NCBI GenBank assembly: GCA_034509425.1
Contig: JAVTVJ010000070.1
Span: 4,092,001 to 4,156,000 of the forward strand
Source: Eopsaltria australis
Taxonomy: Eukaryota; Chordata; Aves; Passeriformes; Petroicidae
Length of the DNA: 64,000 bases
Direction: 5' to 3'
How positions within the stretch are numbered: position 1 is the first letter of the stretch; every line of letters starts with the position of its first letter. Positions 27,101-40,200 of this stretch are shown here, piece after piece. Both the position numbers and the translations under genes were made by a program. A model generated the notes under the pieces. It searched no databases. It was not told the DNA's origin and worked only from the letters and a program-made list of their open reading frames with translations.

Positions 27101-30100
27101 AGATGTTCATTTGGTTTCTTCCAAAAAAGGAGAGCTGGCTCAGTAGGAAATGGTGGAAAACACACTACAGGACATCAGCAAGGAAGTTTTAGGGAACAAG
27201 GTCTGAGTCATACTTAAACTTTTGGACTAAAATAAATCCTATAGTTTTAATTACACAGAGGTTGTCTAACTGGAGTTTAAAGGTGTTTAGAGGTAAAAGA
27301 GGTCCAGAAAATTAGTGCGTTCAAAAGAGTGTGAGATACCATACGTGGAATTTGAAAGCATAAGTATTTGGACATAAAATTGTTCCTGGTCACAAAGTCT
27401 ATGGATCTGTGCAAAAAGCATGGATTTTACCAAACCACTAGATCAACGTGTTGGAACAGCCTCTATTTCCATGGAAATAAAAAGAAAGCAGATATAACGT
27501 ACTGAGCAGGTTAAAGAAGTTGATCATGATCTATTTTCTACCCAGTCTCATGACATGAAAAAAACAGTACCGCTTTCCTATGAACATGAAATTACGACAT
27601 CAGAGGCTTAAGCATGCTTTAAGGAAATAATCTCAGTATAATTAGACATTGCACAAACCAGATGATGTTCAAAACCATTGCTGTACATTTGGCAAGTTTC
27701 AAACTGAGATTCAGCCAATTGATATCAAGAAAGCACAAATTTTTCACGAGTGCTGGTAATATTTTTAGAAGGGCTTGTCTACTTCAGCACTTAAAGTACC
27801 GATCTGTAAACGTGGGAGATGAGCAAGAAGTTTAATGCATCATTGAAGAGAACAGGCAGATCAGATCACATCTACATACTACATAATCCTTGTTCTTTGT
27901 CCTGTAAGATCTAAGCTGGTTTAGGGAGAAAAGTATAAGATACACAAGATCATTATTTCTCAGATAAACTCTAACATACACAGTATGGTATGCTCAGATT
28001 TTAGTCCTGTATATGTGGGGTTCTCTTTTTTTCATTTGTTTTTAAATTTAAATATTGTTTCATTGCTTTTGAACATGCTGGGGACCATCAGTACTAGTCA
28101 CTTTTTAAGCACTGCCTCCTAAAGACACAGGGTCAGGCAGTTCCAAAATGTCAGATGCCAGCTTCGGAGATAAGGCAAGAAAGGAAGGTGCATCTAGTGG
28201 AAGCAAGGTCAAGTGATGTGGGAGGAATATAGAAATGTTGATTGCTGCTGTAGGGGGAAAATTGGTTTGGCTAAAGCTCAACTGAAGTTGAAGCTGGATG
28301 GAAATATGGGGGGCAATAATAAGAGGGTTTTTTTTAAATAGCAAAAGGCAGTGCAGAAATAACATCATCCCACTACAGGATGAAGATGGTCCCCTCCCAA
28401 ACAGGGATATGGGCAGTGCAGAGATGTTTAACTCTTTGACTTTGTCTTCAACATTGATGATGGACTAAAGGGATCCCAGTGCCTTGAGATGAAGGATCAT
28501 GGCTGTGAGCATGATAAACTCTCAGTGTACCCTGAACTAGTGTGGCGTCTACTGGATCCATGTAAATCTATGGGGCCCGATGGGATTCATCCCAGAATAT
28601 TTCAAGAGCTGGCTGATGTCATCCTGAGACCTCCCTCAATGATTTTTGAGCAGCCTTGGGAATATGAAAAGGCCCTAGTTGAGAGGAAACTGGCTAACAT
28701 TTGAATTTTCAAAAAGGTCAAGAAGAATGGCATGGAAACTGCAGGCCTGTTGATCTCATTTCAGTGTATGGTAAAATTATGGAGAAGATTTTTCTGGGAG
28801 ATATTTAAAAAAACCTGAAGGATGGTGCAGTCATCAGTCACAGCCACAATGGCTACATGATGGGAGAATCCAGCTTAACAAATTCAATTTTCTTTTATAA
28901 CAAGGTAACCCACTTAGGTGATCAAGGGCAGCCAGTTAATGTAATCTTTCTGGATTTCAGTAAAGCTTTTCATACTGTTTCTCACAGGATCCTTCTGGAC
29001 AAAATGTCCAGCACACAGCTGGATAAACACATCATGCAATGGGTGAGCAACTGGCTTATGGGTCAGGCACAGAGGGTTGTAGTGAATGGGGGGACTTCAG
29101 ACTGTAGACCTGTCTCTAGTGGGGTTCCACAGGGCTCCATCCTCAGCCTTGTGCTCTTCAACATCTTGATAAGCAACCTGGATATAGAACTCAAAAGGGT
29201 ACTAAGTTTGCCAATGTTACTGAATTGGGTGAAGCTGTTGACTCCCTTGAGGGCAGAGAGGCCCTGCAGAGAGACCTTCACAAATTAGTGAGATGGGCAA
29301 TCACCAACCAAATGAAGCTTCACAAAGAAAAGTGCCAGATTCTGCACCTGGGATGGGACAGCCCTGGAAGTATGTACAGACTGGGGATTGAGAAGCTGGA
29401 AAACAGTGCCATGGAAAAGGACCTGGGGGGCCAGGCGTGTCCTGTGGGGCATCAGGCACAGCATCGCCAGCCGAGCAAGGAAGGGGATTGTCCTGTTCTG
29501 CTCTGTACTGGGGTGGCCTCATCTTGAATATTGTGAACAGTTTTGCGTGCCACAACATAAAAAAACAGTTAAACTATTAGAGAGTGTCCAAAGGAGGATG
29601 ACAAAGATGGTGAATGGCCTTGAGGTGAAGCCATATGATGAGTGGCTGAAGTCACTTGGTCTGTTCAGCCTGGAGGAGACGGAGGGGAGACCTCATTGCA
29701 GGTATAATTTCCTCATCAAGGAAAACAGAGGGGCAGGCACTGATCTCTTCTCTGTGGTGACAGTGACAGGACTCAAGGGAATGGCTTAGAGTTGTGTCAG
29801 GAGAGGTTTAGTTTGGATATTAGAAAAAGGTTCTTCACCCAGAGGTGGTTGGGCACTGGCACAGACTCCCCAGCAAAGTGGTCGCAGCACCAACCTGACA
29901 GAGCTCAAGAGGTGTTCGGACAATGCTCTCAGGCACACAGTGTGACTCCTGGGGAGTCCTGCACAGGGACAGGAGTTGGACTTGATGATCCTACCAGCTG
30001 TGGATATTCCATAATTCTGTGATTTTGAGGAATTTAACACAGGGGTTTGTATTGAGTGGGATTAGACACAGTACGTGGAAATGACTGACGTTAAAGTGCC

Positions 30101-32302
30101 AGAAAATATTTCATCGAAGTGAAGGTGGTCAGGTCTTTGCAACAAGAAATGTTTTCTTACAAAATGGAAGGTTTCAAGTGTTTTACTTAAAAAAAATCAG
30201 AACCTGCAAATACCACTCAGGAAGAGATGTGAAGCATTAAAGCAGTGTACTAGCTTCTCTCACTTTAATAACATCCTTGACATATAAACTGTTCATATTC
30301 TTCAAAAACGTTAAGATATGTCTGAGGATATTTAAAGCTAAACTTATCACAAAAGAAGAATCCATTATTTTTCAGAGAAAGTACAAATAGTTTGACATGA
30401 TGTCTTAAAAAAGTTGAATTGCAGAGGATTTTTCTTTTGAAACACTTAAATTATTTTTGTCACATCTTCTTTTAAAAACATATTGTTCCCAGCTACTTTT
30501 TTGGTATGACTGGTAGATTCTTTTTGAATGTCAATGCTTTAAATACCAATTAAATGGATTAGTTAACTTGTGGAAGTTGATTTTAACCCAGTTGGCTGTT
30601 CTAAAGCCATAATTTTAATTGATTAAGTCTTTCAAAAAGTTGGTATTAGCTCACAATCGACAAATTATGTTAAATACAGTATTGTGATTGAGGCTTTCAT
30701 TTCAAATATATGCTGATTGTATGCACTAGAAATAAGATTGTGCCCTTTAAAACAACAAACAGCATTTCTGGAGGCAGATGCTTTTGACTCCAATGCACTC
30801 ATGACTAAAATGGGTATTGTGCTTTTTCAGCTGCCCAGGTGCAGAGCACAGTGCAAAAAAGCTTAGTACAAGTCATTGCAATCCTAGAAAGCTGCGAAGA
30901 AGTTCCTTTGAATACTGTCTGTTTCCTTATTGAGGATAAATTATCTCTTCCTGACAGTAAGGCTGTTAAATAGCAATCAGTACCATATGCGTGAATTACT
31001 GAAATGATAAAACAATTTTAAAGTGTTCTTAAAAATCAATTTTAAATTAAATCTTGAGTTTGAAAGTGTCCACACTTAAAAAAGAAAAAACCAAAATCAA
31101 ACCTCCGGTGTTCTTAAGCTGCAGCTTGGATGAAACATTCTAGATTTGACCTTGCTCATTGTCTAAAAAACAAAAGAACGCACACCATTAACAAAAATCT
31201 CTCTCATGGCTTTCATTTTGGCCTTTTGAGGTTGACATATGCTTTTTCAGTCCTCTTTTCAGTCCATACCAAGCACATTAATATGATATTTAACATCCAA
31301 AATCATTCCTACTGCTTTCTCTGGTTTTGCATTGTGAAAGGGCTACACTTGGATATCTTGTGGGAAATAGCAGTGAAAGGAATTAAAGGAATTGTGTGGT
31401 GTGCTAGTAATGTGAGGCAAAGAAAGGAAACAGATTAAGCCAGTAACGTAATTTTCTGAATCTGTTATGAATTCTGTGAAATTATGTAGAATTTCTAAAT
31501 CCTATATGGTAAGAGGGAAGAAGAATAGAAGGAGTAATTACTCTTTAAAACTTGATTCTTACAAGTCATCATGAGAAGCCTTTTCTCACAGGACCCATTT
31601 CCATTCTTCTAAAAGATTGTTTAATTTGAGATCAGCCAAAAGCTATATTCAAAAATGCAAATCTAGTGCTGCCATTTTTATACTGCATGTTTCATATGCT
31701 CAGCCTAATTTCTCTCCTATTATGCAGTCACATAGATGAACACAAACTGTTGGACAGCACCCTATACATGGTATACTTGTCCTTGCTTCTACTCACGAAA
31801 TAGAAGCTGGAGTCTCTTCTAGCAAATAAGAATTAAGTAATTCATGCTTTGCTACTGTTTACAAATACTGCTAGCTATATACCTTGTAAAATGAACTAAT
31901 GCACATACATGTCAAAAGTAATGATTCATTTTTTATAAATTATACTGTATGGGCTGTATTTTTGGAATCAACATCTGAAAACAGTTTGTCACAAAATACA
32001 GCCTATTGCAAGACTGCAATACTAAACTTGTTTTATGCTGCTTTGAAAGTTTGTTTTCTCTAAGCAAGCTAAAACAATAATACAGCCGTTGTGTGGTGTA
32101 AATGTAAAGGTTTTCTGTTAAATACTCCTTTTGGTTTACATAGAAAAAAATTATTCACAAAAACATGCAAAACAGTGATTGCGACAGCTAACCCGTAGAA
32201 CTGTTTCTCAGCCAGTAGCAGAAAATAAAAATAAATGTTGCAGACCTTTTTCCATATGCAAGTTGTCTAATTGTCAATTTTTACTTTACATCTTCTATTT
32301 AG
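24156..32302 (+). other. LAMA2: Intron 16 of LAMA2
   Basis: About 8.1 kb, gtaagt...ctatttag, the longest complete intron here. It hosts the large CR1 element at about 28120-30026. A 144-codon open frame on the minus strand (25288-25722) resembles no family I recognise and is treated as chance. The region 26200-26350 has the look of conserved noncoding sequence but this is not testable here. Confidence 0.88.
28120..30026 (+). mobile_element. CR1 LINE, 5'-truncated and degenerate
   Basis: A roughly 1.9 kb CR1 non-LTR retrotransposon in the sense direction, covering the region between endonuclease and RT, the RT, and the 3' end. Visible in order: SMGPDGIHPRIFQELADVI (about 28570-28625), the RT motif FLDFSKAF (about 28947-28970), SSGVPQGS (about 29118-29138), LHLGWDSPGSMYRLG (about 29342), and a CCATAATTCTGTGATT 3' end. 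It is dead: several stops and frameshifts occur, including a frame change between the VPQGS and catalytic motifs. The expected FADDT catalytic motif reads FANVT (about 29207-29221), so both catalytic aspartates are lost. The exact 5' boundary is uncertain by tens of bases. Confidence 0.92.
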
Positions 32303-32430
32303 GACTGCAAACACAACACGGGTGGTTCATATTGTGATAGGTGCCTGCCTGGCTTCTATGGTGATGCAACTAAAGGGACAGCTGAAGACTGTCAGTTGTG
32401 TGCTTGTCCCCTAAATATACCTTCTAACAA
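32303..32430 (+). CDS. LAMA2: LAMA2 exon 17: LE repeats
   Basis: A 128-base exon, entered in phase 0 and left after two bases of an Asn codon. It encodes DCKHNTGGSYCDRCLPGFYG and then a linker to EDCQLCACPLNIPSNN. This closes one LE repeat (C-x2-C-x-PGFYG loop) and opens the next. CPLNIPSNN matches human LAMA2 exactly as I recall it. The acceptor is TCTATTTAG and the donor CAA|gtaagt. Confidence 0.97.
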
Positions 32431-35400
32431 GTAAGTTGTATATTTATTGAATATTGCACTTTTCCCCTAAGTAAATAGGATAATTTCTTAATTTATATTT
32501 TTACATGTATGCTTGAGTTTTTTTCTTTCAATCAAATAATATATTCTGTAATACAAACTTTTATTTTTACAATGTACAGAGTGCTTAACTAGGCAGATGA
32601 AGACAAGAACTGGATGAGGCTAAGGTAGAAAGGACAACACAGAATTTAAATGACTGCTTTTCAAATCAATAACTTGCTTTTCTGTCCTCCTTAAGGGTAG
32701 TTGTTTCTCATTTTAAAGCTGAGTTTGCAAATTTGATGTGTGGCTTCTTTCTGCTGTTACTTTTCCTTTTCTTCCAGTCTACATTATGTGATTTGTTTAG
32801 AATTCAAATTCATCCTTAGATCTTGCAAATGAAAATATTTTGTCAGCATGTCTCAGAAAAAATCCTGTGAATCTGTTTTATTAAATAAAAATACAAGTGA
32901 AAAGTTCTTCAAAATTCTTATCTAAGAGCCCAAGTTTCCTTCATTACAAAAGCTTGTCTTTGCTACTCCATCACTTAACTTATTAGATCAAGTGCCTTTA
33001 ACATTTTTTCATTGGTTTTGTCACAGACAGTACCTTGAAATTAATAGTACCGAACGCATTTTACATGATGTACCTGAATAAAACTTTTCTGAATCTTGTC
33101 TGTGGCATTGCATCCTATTAAATTTGCACTGATCAGAGCAGGAATAGTCTAAGCACTTATGAGCGGAAATTCCAGGGGATTGTAGAATGTGAACTTGCCT
33201 TCCTGTTAACTTCTTGAGTTGGTTTTATTAGATATATATATATGGGTTTATTATATCTGCTGGTCAGGCCTGATTCCTCTGACATTCTCATTACTTGGTA
33301 TTTCCTTGCCTCAGTAGTCAATTATCTTTCTCTTGTTTGAGAACAGTGTGCTGACAAAGGAAAAACACTATCACATTTCAGACTTGCACAGACACGCAAC
33401 AAACCAAGTCAAAAAGATTGAATTTAGGTTATGATTGGCAAAATGCCTGGAGTCCTCCATTATGTATTCATCATTCTGGGTGCTTTACTTTCCTTTTTTG
33501 AAGTTAACAGTCCCCTTTTTAATATTTAGTTTTCTTGAAAAATATAGGTACAGAACAAACACACAATATAAATGTTCTTTGAACTGCGAAACTGTGTGAG
33601 TTCTGAATCCTACAAAGTTTAGCTTTGCAGAACTCATTGTAAGGTTCATGCTCTCATGACGTTACAGTCTAAATCAATTATTAAATTTGTTTATGAGGGA
33701 AAAAGAGGTTTTAAATATTCTATGTGTTACCTGGGTTCTCTTAAAATACTTCTTTGCTTTCTTACTTAGTTGCCAGTGAGTTTGTTGTGCTAGGGATAAT
33801 ATTTGCAAACAATTATGTGAAAAATAAACTTCTACCAAGTTCATGTCACTGTACAGATGTAGTATATGTCGTGTTCTCTCTGAGTAACTGAATGAGTGAC
33901 TAATTGTACGTACAATTAGTACAATAGCTGTGTATAGATTTTAATTCCTGAAGTATTTAATTCCTAACATGACATGACAGGACACTTGTAGGTTTCTAAG
34001 CATAATACTAAGTTCCCACTGCATAGAGAATATTGTCCATGTAATGAGCCTGTGAGATATGTTTCTATTAAGAAATAAGTTTTATATTTCATAGCAGTGT
34101 CTCTTTTCTTTATGATGTTTATAGTGGTTCCCTTCACTGTTCTCACAGCACCTGACTCTTTCTTTGCAATGCCACATAAAGTGGAGAACTGTTCTAACAG
34201 TTGCAGAAATGATGTGGTGATTGTATTGTTCTGTCATTGATTTCAGTGGATTTAGCTGCTGCTAATTCCCTTTGCTGTTTCCTCATGGCCGGAGTTTCCA
34301 TATGCAGTCACTGAAGCCAATCATGTGCTTTCTGAATCACAACAGTCATAAATGGCTTGCCATATGTCAGAAAAGAGCACTCGGCCAAATCAGGAAACTA
34401 AAATTAAGTTGTCTAAGCTTGTTTTCTACATCCTGGGTTGTATTTTCTTCTTTTTTATATATATCCATGGATGTGCTTGTGTGATGCAGATGAAATCAAT
34501 ATCAGTGTTATAAATGGTCAACGCAATGAACACATGACTTCTTTGTCCTGTGTCTTCTTTGTTAACATACCACTCTTAGAAACTGTTCTAATATTCTTGG
34601 TCCTCAAGGAGATTCAAAGGAAATTATTTTTTTCCCCATAATTTCTAACAAATATAGAAGTTTGGGATAATCACTGCTCTTCTCTTGACACAGCCATAAA
34701 TTTAATATGAGTAATGAAGATTCTGACAGGAATGCTTTATCACTGGAAATGGTAGATAGGAGACTTCTCACTCAGCCTGGGAGGGTTGAGAGTAAATTCA
34801 TAGCATGTGAACTAAGAATTAGGGTTGGTCTCATAATTTTAATATTTTCTTGGAGAATTACATAAAATCACAAACATATTGTCAGGGGGTGTTTTCTACA
34901 GCATACTAGGAAGCTTTTAGGACACCCTGTCTCGCAGCATAGACTTACCACATACATACCCATACTGTGTATTCATACTTGTCCTGTGTCCTGACTCGTG
35001 TTAGTGTTGTTGCCATATGGCAAAAACTGTAAAGAGCGATGATAAATCAAGGGGGGGGGCTACAGTTTTTTGAGGCTTGTTTTGACAAATCAATACTCAC
35101 AGTTCATTAGTGTTTAGCACTAGTGAGTAATGAGATTCTCAATAATCAGGAAGATAAACTCTTCTTTTCTCAGCCTGCTATCATCTATTTCCTTTACTGC
35201 ATGCAGATGGGAATTTCTCAATATTTTAATGTTTAGTGTGGAAATGTGGTCCAACTATTAAGTCACAGAAAGAATCAAGGAGGCAAGGTCTAAGCATAAT
35301 CCTTAAAACATGGAAATTCTACTATTCATCATTACTGCTTAATAATAATAAGTACATTATCATTATTATTATTATAATCGTTATCATCCTTGCAATTATT

Positions 35401-37156
35401 ATCATTATTATATTTAAAATTTATGCAGTTAAATTCAGAGCTCTTGGTGGAACTTTGGTACAGTCAATTTTGTACAATGCTATAATGAGCTGCGATAGCA
35501 TCTCTACAAAGTTTCCCATGAAGCTCTTGGAAAGAGTGAGGCTGGGACTTGACAAGCAGGAACTTACTTGAAGTAAGTCAGGTGCTGCTGATTATATTCA
35601 ATGATAATGTGTGCTTTCATTGCTTTTAAAGTATAGAATGAACAATTATTGTTTCTTCAACTAACTCTTCATCCATTTGTGAATATATTATTAAGTAAAT
35701 TGACATTGCAAAATAACACAAATGTCATCTTTATGGGAAAGAGAAAAATCCCAACACCTGTCTATTTTTATTGGATCTGACCTTCCCACATTTTTCTTTC
35801 TGATCTCTTATATTTGTGGTATAACACAGAATAAAGAATAACTGAGGACAGGTCACAGGATAGATGATTCCTGAGAAGCAGGGTCTAGTCCCCAGCAGCT
35901 AATCACATTAAATAATGCTAATTAAGCTTTTCTGTCCTCCCTGGGCCTGTTACTTTCCAGAAACTGTCATATCCTGCTTTAATATATCCAAGGTTGGATT
36001 ATGTCTATTTGTTATTATTGTAGCATGCACTTTTCCCTTGAGTATACCTTCCTTCTGATGCCTTTGTTGGAACAATCCTATTGCTTCTCTTTTCCTAGGT
36101 AATAAAAGATAATTTAGTATTTTTTTTCAGATAGGTGCTTTGTTTTCCCCCTTTGAATAGGCACCCTATTATGCACCTATGCTCATTCTTTTATTTATTT
36201 TCCCTTTTTCTATTTAGTTGACCAGAATTGATTATCGTTATTTAGATGAGGCTTTATAAAGATGCTCATACATCTCTGTCTCTAATAATCATTACAGAAT
36301 TACAGAAGAACAGATTGCCTCTTCTTCTGTGTAGTATCTTTTAGTGTGTCAGGAGCTTTCTTCAGAAAAGTGTGTTAAGGGAGAAAGATTATGGAAGCAA
36401 AATGCTAACAGTGAAGGAACACAGTTTAGAGTTAAACACAGGCCCTGAGAGATCTTGCACATGGCTACAGTATCTTTATTTATTAAAAAACAAAGAGAAA
36501 AAATCCCCAGACCAGCCGAAAATAATTAGAGCATAGCAAAGAGGTAAAGCTTTCTGGTCTGAAAGCTATTCTTAAACTTCTACATGCCTGTGTGGCCTGT
36601 TGCTTGAGGTCATTGGCACTCGATTAACTCAAATACACTCTCTGGGAAGCTGTACCAGATACTTCTCTGGTACTCAGATACTTCATTTTGCCCCTCCCCT
36701 TTCTTGTTCGCTGGGTTCTTTTCACAGCTGACTATACAGAAAGTTAACTGAGCTTTTAATCAGTTGTCCTTCAGAAAGATTTATATAGGGGCCACATTAT
36801 GGCACAGATTGTTTTGCCAGGCCCTCGGGGGCACAAACAAACAGCTGTACATTCCTGCCTTTTTAATGGTATCCAGACCACTCACTGGCAGGCTCGAGTC
36901 CCGAGTCCCGTAATAACAGGCTATTGGGATGCTGCCATCCGCTGCTCTATATTCAGTGTCACAGAAATAGCAGAGTCATTCCAAATTCAATTTGCTGGAG
37001 TCAAACTTAAGCCCCATGTCCTAGACCAGAATCACTTTTCATGGGCACTGTTTTGCAAATTAACCATCTCTGAAGTGGGAAGAGAGCTATGCTGCTAACC
37101 ATCTTTCCTTTATGTTTCTTCCTTGTCCCTCTTCTTTCTCAACATCAACAACACAG
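32431..37156 (+). other. LAMA2: Intron 17 of LAMA2
   Basis: About 4.7 kb, gtaagt...acacag. It holds an ATT/ATC-rich microsatellite at 35340-35412 and, just before exon 18, a stretch at about 36640-37100 that is richer in G and C than its surroundings and open for 99 codons. No mobile element recognised. Confidence 0.88.
35340..35412. repeat. ATT/ATC trinucleotide microsatellite
   Basis: An imperfect run of AAT, ATT and ATC triplets over about 73 bases. A long Ile-rich open frame across it is an artefact of the repeat. Confidence 0.85.
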
Positions 37157-37243
37157 CTTTAGCCCAACGTGTCATTTTGACCGACATCGTGGATTAATAT
37201 GTGATGCATGCCCAGCTGGCTACGGGGGACCACGCTGCGAAAG
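37157..37243 (+). CDS. LAMA2: LAMA2 exon 18: LE repeat, middle
   Basis: An 87-base exon, the smallest in the window. One base completes the Asn codon from exon 17, 28 full codons follow, and it leaves after two bases of an Arg codon. It encodes FSPTCHFDRHRGLICDACPAGYGGPRCE. The N-F-S across the exon 17/18 junction is a potential N-glycosylation site, as in human NNFSPTC. The acceptor is CAACACAG and the donor AAG|gtaagc. It is too short to stand out as an open frame and was found by its cysteine pattern and by the phase needed between exons 17 and 19. Confidence 0.97.
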
Positions 37244-40200
37244 GTAAGCAGGCACCATGCTTTTAGTCACATGAGACCTGAAAGAAAAGTATTGATCACA
37301 CATGGAACTGTTCTACCTTTTTATTACCTCCCCTTCTCCTCCCCATTCCTGTTCTGCAACTCACTGAAAAAATTCCTGTGAATTTTCCTCTGATATTACA
37401 TCCATGAATTTGCATTTTTCTTATGCTTGTTTTATTAATGTTTTATGGTGAAATGTAAGGTTTCCAAGAAGCATTTGCTGATAAGTAAGAGTCTTTGTTT
37501 AAAAAGTTTCTTCTAGCTTTTCTGTCACTCTTCTGAGATTTTTATAAATCTTTTGTCTCTTTCGTCTTCTGAATGTTTAGAGCATGGTGATTCAAATATG
37601 TAGTAAATTACTGATGCTTCACTTAGAGAAGTTAATATGCAGTGAAAATACAGCTCTTCTAATAAGTTATTTGTAGATTTTAGTTATTTTTAAAATAATA
37701 TTTTACATTTTTGTTGCTTCTCATTTGCTGTTGCAGTATTGATTTAGCAGGTATAACAAACTAGGCTTTAATTACAAAAAAAGATGATTCTTCTTTGTCA
37801 AATACATAGAAAAGTTCAATATATATTTCCTACACTTATTGCTAGCTTTACAAAGGCATTATGCTGAAAGGATCATGTGGAGAATTTAAATGAAACAAAG
37901 AACTAGTGTGAGTGCTAGTGCTAAGCTCCCAGGAACCCCCTTCCACAGGAGGTAAGACCACAGAGGGAAGGGATATCACCACTGTGTCTGCATGCCTTTA
38001 GTCCCTTGGGATTTCACATGGATGGAACAGATTTCAAGAGCAGTCAGTGTGCCAGGGGACCTCTGCTAGTTGTTTGGAGGTCATGATGAATCAGTATTGG
38101 CTTTGTCTCCATGATCTCAGTCCCCTGTGACCCTGCCAATGACGCCTTTTTAAGAGGGGCTGGGGAAGGCAGATAAATGTGTAGCACCTGGCTAGACAGT
38201 TAAGGGGCATGAAAACATGGCCCTTGTGTTTCTTAGTAGGCTTTTGCCATTTGGCACTTCCATGAGCTGCTTGAAGGATTTTTCAAGGTGCAAACCCTAA
38301 AAAAAAATAAGGCTTCTGAATGAAGACTTAAAATATTCAGGCTGAGATGAGAAGAAGTAAGAATGAACCAAGAGTAACAGACAACCAGAAACGCAGAAAC
38401 CTGACCATACACTGTGAATCTCCCTATAGTCCCCTCTTTCCAATTTACAACTACTTCCTTTTAAATCCCCTGTTGTGCTATATCTGTCCTGAACTGAGAG
38501 TGCAGGCTGTCACCTGTTTCCACCCATCATCACCGAGCCTGCTCCTGCTGCTGCTATTTCAGCCTGTCTTTTCCCGTCTGTCTGGGAAGTCATCACCTTC
38601 TTGCAGCTAGTGGGCTGTGAAGTTAATGACGGCAGGAATAAATCACATCAAGAGCACTTTGGTGGCAGCTTGTCAATGCAGGGTCATTGACAGCTTCCAT
38701 TAGCAACAAGTGCTGTTTCTGAGTGGAGCGCAGGCTGTAGATGCAGTAGGACAGAGTCTGAATAAATGCCTAAATTGGATTTTAGCCTGATCTCCTAAGG
38801 AAATGAGGCTACTGTGATCTTTTTGTGCATGTTTCTCTGGCTGCCTGTGAAGTCATCTGCACTTGTAGGTCAATTTCAACCAGATTTGGCAGAAGGTAGG
38901 AGGGCTCAAAGATGGTAATTGTTCCTGAAGGTTTTATGAAAAGAAGTGACTGAATAGAGGTTAATAAATCAGGACATGTCATAGCAAAGGGGGAGAATAT
39001 TGTGTGAACTCACACCTGATTAAACAGATAGAGAGAGAACAAGAGAGATTACTAAATGTTCTGCCCATAAGAAAACTTTCACAGGGCAAGGAAAAAGTGC
39101 TGCTGTAGCCTGAGGGATTACTCCCTGCTGAATAGCAACATCCTGCAGCAAATAATCAGCCCTTAACCTTGTAACCATGAGATATAAATCCACTGGAAAT
39201 TAGGCCATTAATTCTAAAGCTCACAGAACTATTTGCTTTTAATTGTAGCAGGTTGTTCTAAAATGTCTGCAGCTGTCAATAATAATGATTAGGAGAAAGT
39301 ATGTTGCCTTTTGCTATTAGCAGTGGTTGCATAATTGCTGAGAGAATTTACATGAAATTTTCTTTCATTTTAGCAACTACAAGGTGACAAGTGATCTGTG
39401 CCACGTGATTCATTAGCTGAACAAAGCTAAGTTATCATGATATACTGAGTATCATGAAGTGAGAGTGCACAGCACTGTGCTTATTTGGCCTCAAAATATA
39501 TCCTCTGTCCCCCAGGGAGATACATATAGATGTCTGATTTGTAAAATGTCCCAAAAAAATTGCTATTTCTCTCACTGGAACTCTCAGGAAAATGGTGCCA
39601 TAATTGCTCAGTATTCTGAGGAGTCCCCGTTTAATATTTTTCCCTAACAAATTAGACATATGTTTTTTCCTTTGCTCACTGCTCACTTTTCCAAAGGCAT
39701 ATAAGGTAGGATGGGCATTCTCTTAACTTCATAGAAAGGATGTATGAAAATGACAGAAGGTTTTAACCCAGCACATTTATAGGATGATGATACCCATTTT
39801 CCAAATATACTCTCGCTAGGGAAAAGAAGCAAGATAGGTGAGAGTCTAGCTTTTCCTGTAGGACTCCATGCTTTATGTACATGGTTCCAGTGACCTTTTC
39901 CTCCTACAAGGAGGGTCAGTGTCCCCATGTGTGAGGAGAAGGGTGAGCTGACCCATGTCCTTTCTTGCCCCCACCTCCCCCATTCTTCAAGTCTAGCACA
40001 GAGTGCCATCAGCCACAGTCTCTCATGAGTACTGTGGCTTCAAATTGCTGCTCATTGTAGCAAATAAAATTCTTCCAGTAGTGCCAGAGCAGCAAGTCTG
40101 TGTTGCAGTACTAATGGGAAAAGGGTCAAACATTTCAAGAGATCTGATGAAACAAATGTGTTACACAGGATTGTTTGCAGCTTGCAAAGGTAGGCATTCT

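Noticed and set aside
28857..29789. Several open frames with reverse-transcriptase similarity as possible host genes
   Set aside because: They are fragments of a single degenerate CR1 LINE and were annotated as such.
35236..35571. A 111-codon plus-strand frame with an Ile-rich stretch
   Set aside because: Generated by the ATT/ATC microsatellite.
36799..37098. A 99-codon plus-strand open frame before exon 18 as a possible gene or exon
   Set aside because: No family resemblance and no LE cysteine pattern. It ends in a stop before exon 18, so it cannot be a 5' extension of that exon. Kept only as a possible noncoding element.
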